Assembly (NCBI RefSeq): GCF_046195335.1
Contig: NZ_CP176093.1
DNA from: Methanospirillum lacunae
GTDB lineage: Archaea > Halobacteriota > Methanomicrobia > Methanomicrobiales > Methanospirillaceae
DNA length: 64,000 nt
Strand: one strand, 5' to 3'
In this document: positions 53,340-62,569 of the stretch, piece after piece
Numbering within the stretch: the stretch's first letter is position 1
Layout: each line of letters begins with the position of its first letter
Position numbers and translations under genes: made by a program
The notes under the pieces: model-generated
Databases searched by the model: none
The model's input: the letters and a program-made list of their open reading frames with translations, nothing else
Told to the model about the DNA's origin: nothing

Positions 53340-53349
53340 TAACTTTTTT

Positions 53350-53871
53350 TTAAGGAATAAATCCACCTGAATACGCATCAGGCAGGGTCCGTTGAATGAG
53401 TGTCGAGGCTCCGGCAGGTGGTTTGATCTCCAGGGTAAATGAACCGCCAGCCATCGGCCCGGTCATTGATGCAGCATTTAGATCCAACATAATCCGTGTA
53501 TTTCCTCCGGGAGAGAGAAGACCACTATTTGGATGAACATAGGACATTGGAACTTCTCCACCTACACCACTATTCCGGACATAATAATAGATCATTTTTG
53601 AAAGGTCAACAGCTTCTCCTGTTTCAGGAACAGTCAGGCTGAAGCTCAAAGAGACAAGTCCGTTAGTGCCTGAATATGATCCTCTGATGAGTCCGTCTGT
53701 GATCACAGTAGAGGTGCTCTGTTTGACTCCTGCATATGTCACTTCCTGAAACCGCTGGGTAGCAAAAAAACCGGTGCTCATCATCACATATGCAAAGACA
53801 GCAGCTACTACAACAAATGCAATCAGGATTACCGCTGCTTCAAGTCCAGAAAACCCCGGATCTTTTCTCAT
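53350..53871 (-). CDS. Archaellin/pilin-like preprotein
   Basis: A 173-residue class III signal peptide protein. MRKDPG-FSGLEAAVILIAFVVVAAVFAY is the archaellin-type leader, with cleavage expected between G6 and F7 by a FlaK/PibD-type peptidase, followed by the hydrophobic polymerising helix. The rest is beta-rich, as in archaellin outer domains (SLSFSLTVPETGEAVDLSKMIYYY in part), and ends without an anchor. It is at the short end for an archaellin and no other archaellum (fla/arl) gene is near, so it may be a minor filament subunit. Leftward, convergent with the DUF308 gene. Confidence 0.8.
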   Translation of the reverse strand: MRKDPGFSGLEAAVILIAFVVVAAVFAYVMMSTGFFATQRFQEVTYAGVKQSTSTVITDGLIRGSYSGTNGLVSLSFSLTVPETGEAVDLSKMIYYYVRNSGVGGEVPMSYVHPNSGLLSPGGNTRIMLDLNAASMTGPMAGGSFTLEIKPPAGASTLIQRTLPDAYSGGFIP

Positions 53872-54038
53872 ATTGAGTGCAGATGTTTAATCATACCGGT
53901 AAATAGTATTATCCAATCTGACAGGGACAATCATTTCAGTTCAGGGAATGCTCCTGTAAAAAAAAGATGCTCATCATCCTGGACATAAGGAAGTTTCTCA
54001 CATTCAGGTATTTTTTTACTCCAGTGAAAGTTCAGAAA

Positions 54039-54046
54039 TTTATATA
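54039..54046 (+). promoter_or_regulatory. TATA box for the acetate transporter gene
   Basis: TTTATATA, about 90 bases before the ATG at 54131, predicts a leader of about 60 bases. Confidence 0.5.
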
Positions 54047-54130
54047 CCCTGATGAGTGTATCATCATTAATCTGATTCCCGGGGTTGAAGATTTTCAAGG
54101 AACATATTCATCCCGGGCGTGAGGTGTAAC

Positions 54131-54730
54131 ATGGGACAGACAGAGCAATCAAATAATACAATGATAATTGCAGAAATTACTGCAAATCCTGCCCCGCTTG
54201 GACTGCTCGGATTTGGAATGACAACAGTCCTTCTCAACCTGCATAATGCCGGATATTTTACTCTGGGATCTATGATTCTTGCGATGGGGCTTGCATATGG
54301 AGGAGCCGCACAGATCATCGCAGGAATCATGGAATGGAAAAAGAATAACACGTTTGGCACGACAGCGTTTACTTCATACGGATTATTCTGGATCTCTTTG
54401 GTAGTTCTATTAATTCTGCCAAAGATGGGATTAGCTGATGGAACTGGAGGCAGTACTGCCATGGCAGCATACCTAGCGATGTGGGGTATTTTTACTGCGT
54501 TTATGTTTGTTGGAACTCTTCGGGCTAACAGGGCCCTTCAGTTTATCTTCGCATCACTGACTATACTGTTCTTCCTGCTTGCTATCGGAGATATCACAGG
54601 AATTGAAACAATTACCCGTATCGCAGGATATGAGGGAATCATCTGTGGGTTCTCTGCGATATATGCAGGACTTGCACAGGTCATTAATGAAGCACATAAC
54701 CGGACAATTCTTCCTATCTGGCCGGTTTAA
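54131..54730 (+). CDS. AceTr (GPR1/FUN34/YaaH) acetate transporter homologue
   Basis: A 199-residue protein with six membrane helices. The family signature NPAPLGLLGFGMTT is intact at about residues 18-31, and the F/Y-G-G-A-x-Q and W-x-x-F motifs follow (YGGAAQIIAGI, LAMWGIFTAFMF). These proteins move acetate or succinate, with protons, as oligomeric channels. I start at ATG 54131, preceded by GTGAGGTG, rather than at the ATG at 54119. It would supply acids for the acyl-CoA synthetases elsewhere in the window. Confidence 0.9.
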   Translation: MGQTEQSNNTMIIAEITANPAPLGLLGFGMTTVLLNLHNAGYFTLGSMILAMGLAYGGAAQIIAGIMEWKKNNTFGTTAFTSYGLFWISLVVLLILPKMGLADGTGGSTAMAAYLAMWGIFTAFMFVGTLRANRALQFIFASLTILFFLLAIGDITGIETITRIAGYEGIICGFSAIYAGLAQVINEAHNRTILPIWPV

Positions 54731-54777
54731 CCTCTCTTTTTTAAAAAATTATCGACAGGGTCATAACAGAAAAAATG

Positions 54778-55347
54778 TTACGCGATGAACTTCTCAAGCA
54801 GACAGAGAGCCTCTAGATCCCGTTTCCCACCACATCGTTTTACGAGACTAACATGATGATCAATCATCTGTTTCAAAACTGGATCCCGGGTCAGGATATA
54901 TCGTGTTCCATGTACGGCAGCTTCAATTATACTATTTCTGCCCCTGTTGATTGGAACAAGATCTGACTGGGCAAGTTTTGTTTCTATTGGTTCAAGACTG
55001 ATCAATAGTTTCTGTTCTGTCTTCTGATCGATTGTTGCCCGGTATACGACCCAGGATAATGAAGATGAGATCCTGTACACCGGTCTGCCTGCAACATTCA
55101 TTTCGATGAACTCTTCGGGACTTAGATCTGAAAAAGCAGCCCTGACAAAAAATACCGGATCATGCATGATATTTGCAACAACCAGACCTGATTCTTCAAT
55201 CAGTGATGCCGTATGACTTGTCCTGAATACAGCCATCATGATCCGGTTATCCCGGCAGATTACCCCAATTGGTGCTGCATGCAGTCCGACTGTTGCAATG
55301 ATCTCGTTTATTCCTTCCTGCATCGGCCAGAAAGGTGATGAATTCAC
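54778..55347 (-). CDS. DUF447 family protein (COG2457)
   Basis: About 189 residues from a GTG at 55347 that overlaps the stop codon of the upstream gene (GTGA) and has GGGAG before it; ATG 55362 is the longer alternative. The start GINEIIATVGLHAAPIGVICRD, then VVANIMHDPVFFV and the late RGRNSIIEAAVHGTRY match the DUF447 family of FMN-binding-like split barrels. In methylotrophs a homologue belongs to the archaeal-like gene set for tetrahydromethanopterin-linked C1 metabolism. Last gene of the mm9 operon. Precise reaction unknown. Confidence 0.8.
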   Translation of the reverse strand: MNSSPFWPMQEGINEIIATVGLHAAPIGVICRDNRIMMAVFRTSHTASLIEESGLVVANIMHDPVFFVRAAFSDLSPEEFIEMNVAGRPVYRISSSLSWVVYRATIDQKTEQKLLISLEPIETKLAQSDLVPINRGRNSIIEAAVHGTRYILTRDPVLKQMIDHHVSLVKRCGGKRDLEALCLLEKFIA

Positions 55348-56165
55348 AGATCCCACTCCCATCCTTCAATAAGTGCTACAAAGAGACCTGCGATCATGAT
55401 ATCTGCAAGAGAACCCGGATTTATACTCTCCCTGATACAGTACTCATCAAAATCGCTATGAGATATCTGACCGGCAAGAACCTGAATTGCCTGATCGCGA
55501 ACCTGGCAGGATCTATCATATCCAAACTTTTTGGCAATGAATGTATCAGGTTCTTCAGCAAGAAGCCAGAGAAATACTGATGAAACTGCTTCTCTTCCCC
55601 GCCCATCCTCTTTCAGAAGGTCAGCAGTTTTGCGGGTAAGAGCAAAGCCCCCGGTCCATTCCCGGGCCACCATATCCTGAGGAGCGGAATGGGCCATCAC
55701 ATCAAACAGCGTCATCCCACGTTCTCTGAGTTTTTCTGCGACTGAGGGATCATGTATGTCAAGTTCATCAGAGTCATGAACCCTGACTGCTGTGTGGGCA
55801 AAGGCATCATAAAAGAGAATTGCATCTTCAATTGAAGTTTCCTTAATGCATTCACATGCCCCCTCAATCCCTTTGCCTATTATTAACGGTATAAGGAGAA
55901 TGAATGCACCAAAATGGGTATTTCCTCCCCGGTGACGCCCGGTAAGAAGAGTAGCCTGCCGAATCAGTTCACCTATCGTTCCATCTCTCTTTTCTGCTCT
56001 TTCAAATGCTGTCCGACAAAATAGAGAAGAAAAAAGAAAATGCTCAAGCCAGGTATCAGGATAATCGTGACCCCTGTCAACATTTCCCGGTTTTGTCATG
56101 GCACAGACCTCAAGCATCATTGCCATCTGTGCCTTTTCAGTCAGGGTGAGAGGTGGGATGCCCAT
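55344..56165 (-). CDS. CitG/triphosphoribosyl-dephospho-CoA synthase-like protein (COG1767)
   Basis: A 273-residue protein. KPGNVDRGHDYPDT near the start, GGNTHFGAFILLIPL and the end motif RESINPGSLADIMIAGLFVAL define the CitG/MdcB fold, which transfers a triphosphoribosyl group from ATP to dephospho-CoA in bacteria. Methanogens lack citrate lyase and malonate decarboxylase, so a cofactor-building role is more likely; homologues occur with DUF447 in the tetrahydromethanopterin gene set of methylotrophs. It sits six bases behind mm9 and overlaps DUF447. Confidence 0.83.
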   Translation of the reverse strand: MGIPPLTLTEKAQMAMMLEVCAMTKPGNVDRGHDYPDTWLEHFLFSSLFCRTAFERAEKRDGTIGELIRQATLLTGRHRGGNTHFGAFILLIPLIIGKGIEGACECIKETSIEDAILFYDAFAHTAVRVHDSDELDIHDPSVAEKLRERGMTLFDVMAHSAPQDMVAREWTGGFALTRKTADLLKEDGRGREAVSSVFLWLLAEEPDTFIAKKFGYDRSCQVRDQAIQVLAGQISHSDFDEYCIRESINPGSLADIMIAGLFVALIEGWEWDL

Positions 56166-56171
56166 ACAACC

Positions 56172-57275
56172 TCAGGAGAAGATCTTGTTCATAATCTTTC
56201 TAGCAAGGTCACGTTTTTGCTGCATATAGATTGAACGCTTGATTCCTGACTGTTTTAAAGTGCTATCCCTGAACATACAGGGGGTCGTATCTTTGCAGCA
56301 GTATGCAAGGCTGCCAAAACAAGTACTGGTTCCAGCTTCCAGAATTGTATCTTTCACTCCTTCCATCTTCATTGCAACAAATTCCTGTGGAGAGATCTTT
56401 AGTTTCTCGAGTGCAGGAAGTAGTGGACAGGGTTTGACCGGCATACAGCAGAAGGCAAGAGATCTGATATCTCCTCCACGACAGAGTTGCTTTGGAGAAT
56501 TATACCATCCATGCTCACGGGTAAACTGTGCCAGAGCCTGACTAATTCCGGAAAGGGTCTTTTCGTCAGACCTGCGGGCAAGAGATACCATGTCTGCACC
56601 ATGAGCAAAGTAGTCTTTTGCCTTTTCAAAGTCAGTTACACCGTTATTAGCAATCAGAAAAACCGGACAAACATTTCTGATCTCACGAATCTTTGCCGGT
56701 CCAAAATCCATCAGATCTACATGGATAATATCTGCTCCAGCCTTCCAGAGAAGTTTTGCAAGTTCTGCATCGTTTGGTGCAACCCCGGCACGAATCTTCA
56801 CAGATACCGTAACTCCGGTAATCTTTAATGCCTGGACATAGGAGAGCAACTTTTGAGGATGAGTAAGCAGGAATTCACCACATCCTGCATCAATCATGGC
56901 CTGTTGTCTGCAATGTGCATCTATCTCATAGAGTGCACGATCTCCGATATTTTTGGAAAGAGTTACCAGAGAATCTACCTCTGAAGCACGGATATTTATT
57001 CCTGGTATTACTCCGGCTGCTGCTACGAGTTCGATCTGCGCTGATATTTCTGCAATTGGATCTCTTGGAAGAAACTCTTCCCGTCCCTGATGGGAGAGTT
57101 CCCTGGCAGCTGATATTGTTGCTTCATCTATTGCATACCCGCCAATGAATCCAATTCCGACATGTGCTGCTCTGTCCCTGATATAAGCACCATCGGTTAC
57201 CCCTGCCATGGATGCAATTGCGACAGGAATGGAAACCTGCCTTTCGCCTATCCAGAGGTCATATATATTATCCAT
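56172..57275 (-). CDS. Methanogenesis marker protein 9
   Basis: A 367-residue protein. The first 240 residues are a TIM barrel resembling tRNA-dihydrouridine synthase (ASMAGVTDGAYIRD, VSVKIRAGVAPND, IIHVDLMDFG, VFLIANNGVTD, GADMVSLAR). The C-terminal 110 residues are the cysteine-rich marker-9 domain, with QLCRGGDIRSLAFCC, KPCPL and the closely spaced C-x6-C-C-x5-C group (CFGSLAYCCKDTTPC). It is restricted to methanogens and relatives; the reaction is unknown and the cysteines suggest an Fe-S centre. First gene of a leftward operon with the CitG-like and DUF447 genes. Confidence 0.85.
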   Translation of the reverse strand: MDNIYDLWIGERQVSIPVAIASMAGVTDGAYIRDRAAHVGIGFIGGYAIDEATISAARELSHQGREEFLPRDPIAEISAQIELVAAAGVIPGINIRASEVDSLVTLSKNIGDRALYEIDAHCRQQAMIDAGCGEFLLTHPQKLLSYVQALKITGVTVSVKIRAGVAPNDAELAKLLWKAGADIIHVDLMDFGPAKIREIRNVCPVFLIANNGVTDFEKAKDYFAHGADMVSLARRSDEKTLSGISQALAQFTREHGWYNSPKQLCRGGDIRSLAFCCMPVKPCPLLPALEKLKISPQEFVAMKMEGVKDTILEAGTSTCFGSLAYCCKDTTPCMFRDSTLKQSGIKRSIYMQQKRDLARKIMNKIFS

Positions 57276-57461
57276 TCAATTCCTCGATTCTTTGCCTTTA
57301 TCCATCAACTTTTAAACAGTTAAAGTTGGCCTGAACATTGAGTTACATCAGACATCATGAACCTGATCGAAATGAACTGTTAGTGCCTTTATGTACTTAC
57401 CTTCGAATAGCTCATACACATTTGATAACTATTTTATTGATTGCAGTGTTACCTTAGCGTA

Positions 57462-57863
57462 ATGGGAAAGGTAGGCATTCTTCTAGTAGGTCATGGAAGC
57501 AGAAAGGAATATAATAAGAACCTTTTAACAAAAACTGCTTCTCTGATTGCCGAACGTCATCCAAATTACATTGTGAAATGTGGATTTATGGAGTTTAACG
57601 AACCATCAATTCCTGATTCACTTGAACTGTTTAGGAGTGAAGATATCGACTCTATTGCAGTCGTCCCACTTTTCCTTGCACGGGGTGTTCACATCGATGA
57701 GGATATCCCGGAGATTCTGAAGCTGAAAGACGGAGAGAAGAAGGGAACATTCAAACTGCAATCTCGTGAAATTCCTCTTGTATACGCTGACCCAATTGGT
57801 CCAAACCCACTTCTCGCTGATCTGATGGCAGAGAATGCCAGTCAGGCACTTTCTATTCTCTAA
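57462..57863 (+). CDS. cfbA: Sirohydrochlorin nickel/cobalt chelatase CfbA
   Basis: A 133-residue small CbiX-type chelatase: GILLVGHGSRKEYN carries the metal-binding His, and VVPLFLARGVHIDEDIP the second. Half-size chelatases of this kind work as dimers and insert nickel into sirohydrochlorin, the first step of coenzyme F430 synthesis (and cobalt for cobalamin). I use ATG 57462; the frame is open to a TTG at 57441. An AT-rich box near 57429-57438 leaves room for only a very short leader. It starts the rightward cfb operon; cfbE follows after 8 bases. Confidence 0.9.
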   Translation: MGKVGILLVGHGSRKEYNKNLLTKTASLIAERHPNYIVKCGFMEFNEPSIPDSLELFRSEDIDSIAVVPLFLARGVHIDEDIPEILKLKDGEKKGTFKLQSREIPLVYADPIGPNPLLADLMAENASQALSIL

Positions 57864-57871
57864 ACTTTTTT

Positions 57872-59119
57872 ATGAATATTTTAATCCTTGACACCATTCA
57901 TGGCGGGATTATACTAGGTGATGCCCTGCGTGATATGGGTCATGATGTGGATCTTGTTGATGTATACAGAGGGGATCTTACATGTCAGGGAAGTATTTCC
58001 GGTGAAACTGCGTTATCAAAAACCTATGATCTGTTGATTCACCCGGTCCATCTGGATCCCGCTCACCCAATTTTGAGATCAACCCCCTGTCCATCTATCA
58101 CTCACCATGAAGCGGTCAGATGGATTATCAGATCAAAACCCAGGAGAAATTTTTCACAATCCCATGACTGGATTGAAGTTTCAGGGGCAAGAGGAAAAAC
58201 AACAACTGCGACAGCCCTTGCATCCATTATGCAGGGAAATGGAATCCTTCATTCATCAAGGGGAACCTATCGGTACCCGAGTGAGGAATATATCACCAGG
58301 ATGAGTATAACTCCTGCTTCTCTCATTCCGGTCTCCGATCTTTTAATAGAAAATGACTGGTGCATTGCTGAAATTTCACTTGGGTTTACCGGGATTAGTG
58401 GTTTGGCAATTCTGACATCAGATGAAGATTACCAGGTCGCTGCAGGAAAACTGAGTGCTCGAACACTCAAGCATCTGAGTGCACTTTCATGCAAAAAAGT
58501 CCTGGTGGCACCGGACGTATCCTTTGTTCATGATTCAGTAATCAATGCTGGCGATCTCACCAGGGTTTGTGGAACAACATGTATGTACTCCTTTAACGGG
58601 ATCGAAGGGTCGTATGAAAATCTCCTCTTAACCCTGGAAGGATACCGGGTCCCACTGCAGCTGGCAACAGCAGCTGCGCTCATTTTGGGGTACAATCCGG
58701 ATAAACTTGAAAATTTTGCATCACTCCCCGGCCGGATGAAGATCGAAAAAAGTGATGGGAGAATGATCATAGATAATGCCAGCACCGGGGCATGCCTGAA
58801 GACTACCTGTGATGCTATATCCCTGCTCAGAAATTCACACGATGAAAATTTTCAATACATATTGATCATAGGTCAGGAAGCACGAGCTGTGTGTGAAAAT
58901 TTTTCTGATGAGGAGATCATCGGTGTGATCACCAAAGAACATCCAGACCAGGTCATCCTTGTAGCTGGCGATGACCGTATGGATACCAGTACAATATCAG
59001 ATGCATGTAAAAAACAGTCAATCCCAATGACAATATCACATTCAATACCTGAAGGAATACATATTGCAAAACAGATTCCTTCCTGCCCAATCGTTGTATC
59101 AGTAAAAACCTGGAGGTAA
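57872..59119 (+). CDS. cfbE: Coenzyme F430 synthetase CfbE (Mur-ligase-like)
   Basis: A 415-residue protein of the Mur ligase family. The ATP loop SGARGKTTT is at 104-112, followed by EISLGFTG-type central-domain features and IDNASTGACLKTTCDAI, where Mur ligases bind the carboxyl substrate. In F430 synthesis CfbE closes the last ring by ATP-dependent activation of the g-acetate carboxyl. It lies between cfbA and cfbD in one operon with gaps of 8 and 3 bases. Confidence 0.9.
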   Translation: MNILILDTIHGGIILGDALRDMGHDVDLVDVYRGDLTCQGSISGETALSKTYDLLIHPVHLDPAHPILRSTPCPSITHHEAVRWIIRSKPRRNFSQSHDWIEVSGARGKTTTATALASIMQGNGILHSSRGTYRYPSEEYITRMSITPASLIPVSDLLIENDWCIAEISLGFTGISGLAILTSDEDYQVAAGKLSARTLKHLSALSCKKVLVAPDVSFVHDSVINAGDLTRVCGTTCMYSFNGIEGSYENLLLTLEGYRVPLQLATAAALILGYNPDKLENFASLPGRMKIEKSDGRMIIDNASTGACLKTTCDAISLLRNSHDENFQYILIIGQEARAVCENFSDEEIIGVITKEHPDQVILVAGDDRMDTSTISDACKKQSIPMTISHSIPEGIHIAKQIPSCPIVVSVKTWR

Positions 59120-59122
59120 TTT

Positions 59123-60187
59123 ATGAAATATATGCAGCCACGACCGAGTTCAATTGTAGCAGCCTTGTATACAGCCCGGGATCTGGGCGTCACCGTCTCA
59201 ATTCTTCATGGCCCTTCGGGTTGCTCGTTTAAACATGCACGCCTCCTTGAAGAGGATGGAATGAAAGTCCTGACAACTTCATTATCTGAAAATGAGTTTG
59301 TCTTCGGAGGACAGGATCGGCTTATTGAAGTTCTCAAATATGCTGAAAAAGAGTTCAAGCCATCCAGAATGGCGGTGGTGGGAACATGTGTCTCTCTGAT
59401 AATTGGTGAAGATCTTGAGGCTGCCATAGAGATGGCTGACCTCGCCACTGAGACTATTGCAGTAGACATTCATGCAGGTTTTGCTGAAAATATTGATGGT
59501 GTTATTGCCACTCTTGAACCGGCAAACCGGGCAGGATGGATAAGCGATGAAGAACTTTCAAGGCAGAAGGATCTTCTGAAAAAAGCAAATGAGGTAGAAC
59601 GGCTACGTGGGGCAGCGATGAAGAGTTATATCGAGCCATCACGGGGAGACCTGAAACATGTTGCTGCAATGAGGCTCATGGACCTTGTTCGTGAAGGGAA
59701 ATCCGGGGTTGCCATAATGAATGCCAAGAAAGAGACGGCATACATGTTTGCAGATATTCTCCTCGGTCTTCATGATGCTGCCCCTGATGCTCATGTCATC
59801 TATTCAGCAAATCTCGAGATGAAGGGTCTGCCAAAAGTGCAGCGGGATGCTGAGAGAATATCCACCGAACTCACAAGCAGGGGTCTTTCTTTCACATCAC
59901 AGGGTGCACTTGACGAGTACGGAGCAACAGGAGATCACCTGGGGTCATGGATACAGAATATCAAACCTGATTTTGCTTTGATTGTGGGAGTTCCTCACGC
60001 AATCCCGGCCCATTACCTTGATGGGATCGAATGTTTCTCTGTAACCAACGGCCCACGTCAGGTAGGACCACTCAAAGAACAGGGTCATGCCCATGTAATG
60101 GTTGAAGTTGATCTGCATCCCCGGACTCTCGGGGTTACTTCGATTGTGGAAAGTGAATTCGGAGCAGTGCTCCGGAGTCTTGTATGA
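59123..60187 (+). CDS. cfbD: Ni-sirohydrochlorin a,c-diamide reductive cyclase, catalytic subunit CfbD
   Basis: A 354-residue NifD/NifK-related protein, shorter than nitrogenase subunits. Cluster-ligand candidates are C34 (GPSGCSFKHARL) and C89 (VVGTCVSLIIGED); VFGGQDRLIEVL and LGSWIQNIKPDFALIVGVPH follow. With the NifH-like CfbC it carries out the six-electron reduction and lactam ring formation of F430. CfbC is not encoded in this window. The stop overlaps the cfbB start by four bases (ATGA). Confidence 0.93.
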   Translation: MKYMQPRPSSIVAALYTARDLGVTVSILHGPSGCSFKHARLLEEDGMKVLTTSLSENEFVFGGQDRLIEVLKYAEKEFKPSRMAVVGTCVSLIIGEDLEAAIEMADLATETIAVDIHAGFAENIDGVIATLEPANRAGWISDEELSRQKDLLKKANEVERLRGAAMKSYIEPSRGDLKHVAAMRLMDLVREGKSGVAIMNAKKETAYMFADILLGLHDAAPDAHVIYSANLEMKGLPKVQRDAERISTELTSRGLSFTSQGALDEYGATGDHLGSWIQNIKPDFALIVGVPHAIPAHYLDGIECFSVTNGPRQVGPLKEQGHAHVMVEVDLHPRTLGVTSIVESEFGAVLRSLV

Positions 60188-61578
60188 AGACGTTTCTGAT
60201 ATCAGGTGACAGATCGGGAGCAGGAAAAACCAGTATATCTGTTGCACTGGCGGCACTTCTCTCTAAAAAATACAACGTCCAGTGCTTCAAGGTTGGGATG
60301 GACTATATTGATCCATCCTACCTTTCAGCGGTTACCGGAAGACATTGTCTGAACCTGGACTCCTTTGTACTGACGCCTGAAGAAAACAGGGAGATCTTTT
60401 CTCATGCCTGCTCAGTGATGAAAACTGATATTGCCCTGATTGAAGGAGTCAGAGGACTATATGAAGGGGCTGAGTCACTATCAGATATCGGATCAACGGC
60501 ATCAATTGCAAAACTTTTGAATATCCCGGTAATCCTTGTCATTGATGCCCGGAGCATTACGAGAAGTGCAGCAGCATTACTCAAAGGGTTCACAGCATTT
60601 GACCCTGAGATAACCATAGCAGGGGTAATTCTCAATAATGTCAGGGGCGAGAGCCACATCAGAAAAGCAACCGAAGCGATTGAGCATTACTGTGAAGTTC
60701 CTGTTATCGGGGCAATACCTCGTCTTGATAACCCGCCTTTGAAAATGCGTCATCTTGGACTCGTACCATTTCTGGAAGGATCTCCGGACAGGGAATTTCT
60801 CACCCAGATTAACGAAATGATAGAATCTGTCGGAAAGCAGATTAATATCAATGCACTGCTTGAACTTGCTGATGAGCGGGAAAATCCCCCATATACGGGC
60901 ACAATATTTGTTCACCCTGAAAGAAAGGATATCAAAATCGGGGTTGCACTTGATGGTGCTTTCAATTTTTATTATGGAGATATTTTTGCAATCCTTGAAT
61001 CGAGCGGTGCAGAAATAGTTCCATTTTCACCAATTCATGATTCATTCCCTGATGTTGACGGGATAATTATTGGTGGAGGATATCCCGAATACTTTGGAAA
61101 AGATCTTGAAAAGAATATCAACATGAGAGAGGGAATCAAGGCTGCATCATTAAAGGGTATGCCCATATATGGTGAATGCGGAGGCCTGATGTTTCTGTGC
61201 GATTCCATCCGGTTTACGAGTGACTGGAATGATCTCTCTGCTGGTGACGAATTCCAGATGTGCGGTGTTTTTCCCGGAGTCTCATCAATTCCTTCCAGGC
61301 GGATAGTCAGGTACGTGATTGGAACAAGTTCTGAAAAAACTCCCTTTGGTGCTCACCAGTTCAAAGGCCATGAGTTCCATTATTCAGATGTGCAAATGAT
61401 TGGTGATGTGCAGTATGGATATCATCTGGAGAGAGGAGTCGGGATAAACGGATCATTGGATGGCGTATTTTCTCAAAATACTCTTGGATCATATACTCAT
61501 CTCCACCCGGTTGCTTCTCGAAATATGTTTGCTGATTTTTGTTCGCTCTGTCGTGAGTGGAAAAAAAGCAGGCTCTGA
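60184..61578 (+). CDS. cfbB: Ni-sirohydrochlorin a,c-diamide synthase CfbB
   Basis: A 464-residue homologue of cobyrinic acid a,c-diamide synthase. The N-terminal P-loop domain starts with SGDRSGAGKTS (7-17); the C-terminal glutamine amidotransferase domain has the nucleophile cysteine in PIYGECGGLMFL and a late catalytic His in HQFKGHEFHYS. It amidates the a and c acetate side chains of Ni-sirohydrochlorin with ATP and glutamine. Placement in the cfb operon, rather than with the cobalamin genes at 40-41.6 kb, supports the F430 rather than the CbiA role. Confidence 0.92.
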   Translation: MKTFLISGDRSGAGKTSISVALAALLSKKYNVQCFKVGMDYIDPSYLSAVTGRHCLNLDSFVLTPEENREIFSHACSVMKTDIALIEGVRGLYEGAESLSDIGSTASIAKLLNIPVILVIDARSITRSAAALLKGFTAFDPEITIAGVILNNVRGESHIRKATEAIEHYCEVPVIGAIPRLDNPPLKMRHLGLVPFLEGSPDREFLTQINEMIESVGKQININALLELADERENPPYTGTIFVHPERKDIKIGVALDGAFNFYYGDIFAILESSGAEIVPFSPIHDSFPDVDGIIIGGGYPEYFGKDLEKNINMREGIKAASLKGMPIYGECGGLMFLCDSIRFTSDWNDLSAGDEFQMCGVFPGVSSIPSRRIVRYVIGTSSEKTPFGAHQFKGHEFHYSDVQMIGDVQYGYHLERGVGINGSLDGVFSQNTLGSYTHLHPVASRNMFADFCSLCREWKKSRL

Positions 61579-61646
61579 TCTTTTTTTGATTTCAGGGAAA
61601 TACATAAAGATATATTTTTGGCTGAATACTTCCAGAGTTCTATGCC

Positions 61647-62513
61647 ATGCAGCTCTATATCGATGGGGAATTTTATTCCCGCGAAGATGCAAAAATATCT
61701 CCTTTTGATCACGGTTTTCTCTACGGTGACGGAGTTTTCGAGGGTATAAGAGCATACTCCGGAAGAGTCTTCAGATTATCAGAACACCTGGACCGCCTGT
61801 ACGATTCTGCCAAAACGATTGATCTCCAGATTCCCCTCTCCAAGGAGGAGATGACTGAGGCAATTCTGGAGACCTGCAGAAAAAACAATCTGAAAGATGC
61901 ATACATTCGTCCGCTAGTATCACGTGGAGTAGGAGACCTTGGGCTTGATCCCAGAAAGTGTGAGAAACCAACTGTAGTTGTCTTTGCTGTAGAATGGGGT
62001 GCAATGTATGGCGACCTCTATGAGAAAGGACTCAAAGCAATTTCAGTCTCCATCAGGCGCAATCCTGCCGAATCACTGCCACCAAACGTGAAAAGTCTGA
62101 ATTATCTGAACAACATTCTCGCCAAGATTGAGGCTAACTACAAAGGTGGAGATGAAGCGATCTTTTTTGATACAAACGGGTATGTTTCAGAAGGATCAGG
62201 TGACAACATCTTTGTTGTGAAAAATGGATCAATCAGCACTCCACCAACGATCAACAATCTGCGTGGGATCACCCGGCTCGTGGGTATAGAGATCGCCAAT
62301 GAACTTGGAATCAACATTTCTGAAAGAAATATGGGGTATTATGACCTGTATTCTGCTGATGAAGTGTTCGTAACAGGAACTGCTGCAGAAATTGCTCCGA
62401 TCACTCTTATCGATGGCAGGGTTATCGGTAATGGAAAACCAGGGGCAATTACCCGGCAGATGATGGAAAAATTCAAAATTGTTGTACAGAATGAAGGTAC
62501 TCCAATCTATTGA
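61647..62513 (+). CDS. ilvE: Branched-chain amino acid aminotransferase
   Basis: A 288-residue fold-type IV PLP enzyme. DHGFLYGDGVFEGIRAYSG, the Schiff-base lysine K149 in PNVKSLNYLNN, the GYVSEGSGDNIFVVK phosphate region and the EVFVTGTAAEI segment are those of IlvE, which makes the final step of leucine, isoleucine and valine. It follows cfbB by 68 bases, possibly with its own promoter, and ends just before tRNA-Glu. Confidence 0.92.
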   Translation: MQLYIDGEFYSREDAKISPFDHGFLYGDGVFEGIRAYSGRVFRLSEHLDRLYDSAKTIDLQIPLSKEEMTEAILETCRKNNLKDAYIRPLVSRGVGDLGLDPRKCEKPTVVVFAVEWGAMYGDLYEKGLKAISVSIRRNPAESLPPNVKSLNYLNNILAKIEANYKGGDEAIFFDTNGYVSEGSGDNIFVVKNGSISTPPTINNLRGITRLVGIEIANELGINISERNMGYYDLYSADEVFVTGTAAEIAPITLIDGRVIGNGKPGAITRQMMEKFKIVVQNEGTPIY

Positions 62514-62533
62514 GTATTTGGATAGACATAATA

Positions 62534-62541
62534 TTTATATA
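62534..62541 (+). promoter_or_regulatory. TATA box for tRNA-Glu
   Basis: TTTATATA is centred about 32 bases before the tRNA start. Confidence 0.6.
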
Positions 62542-62569
62542 TCCATAATACCTACATTTAGAGGCACGC

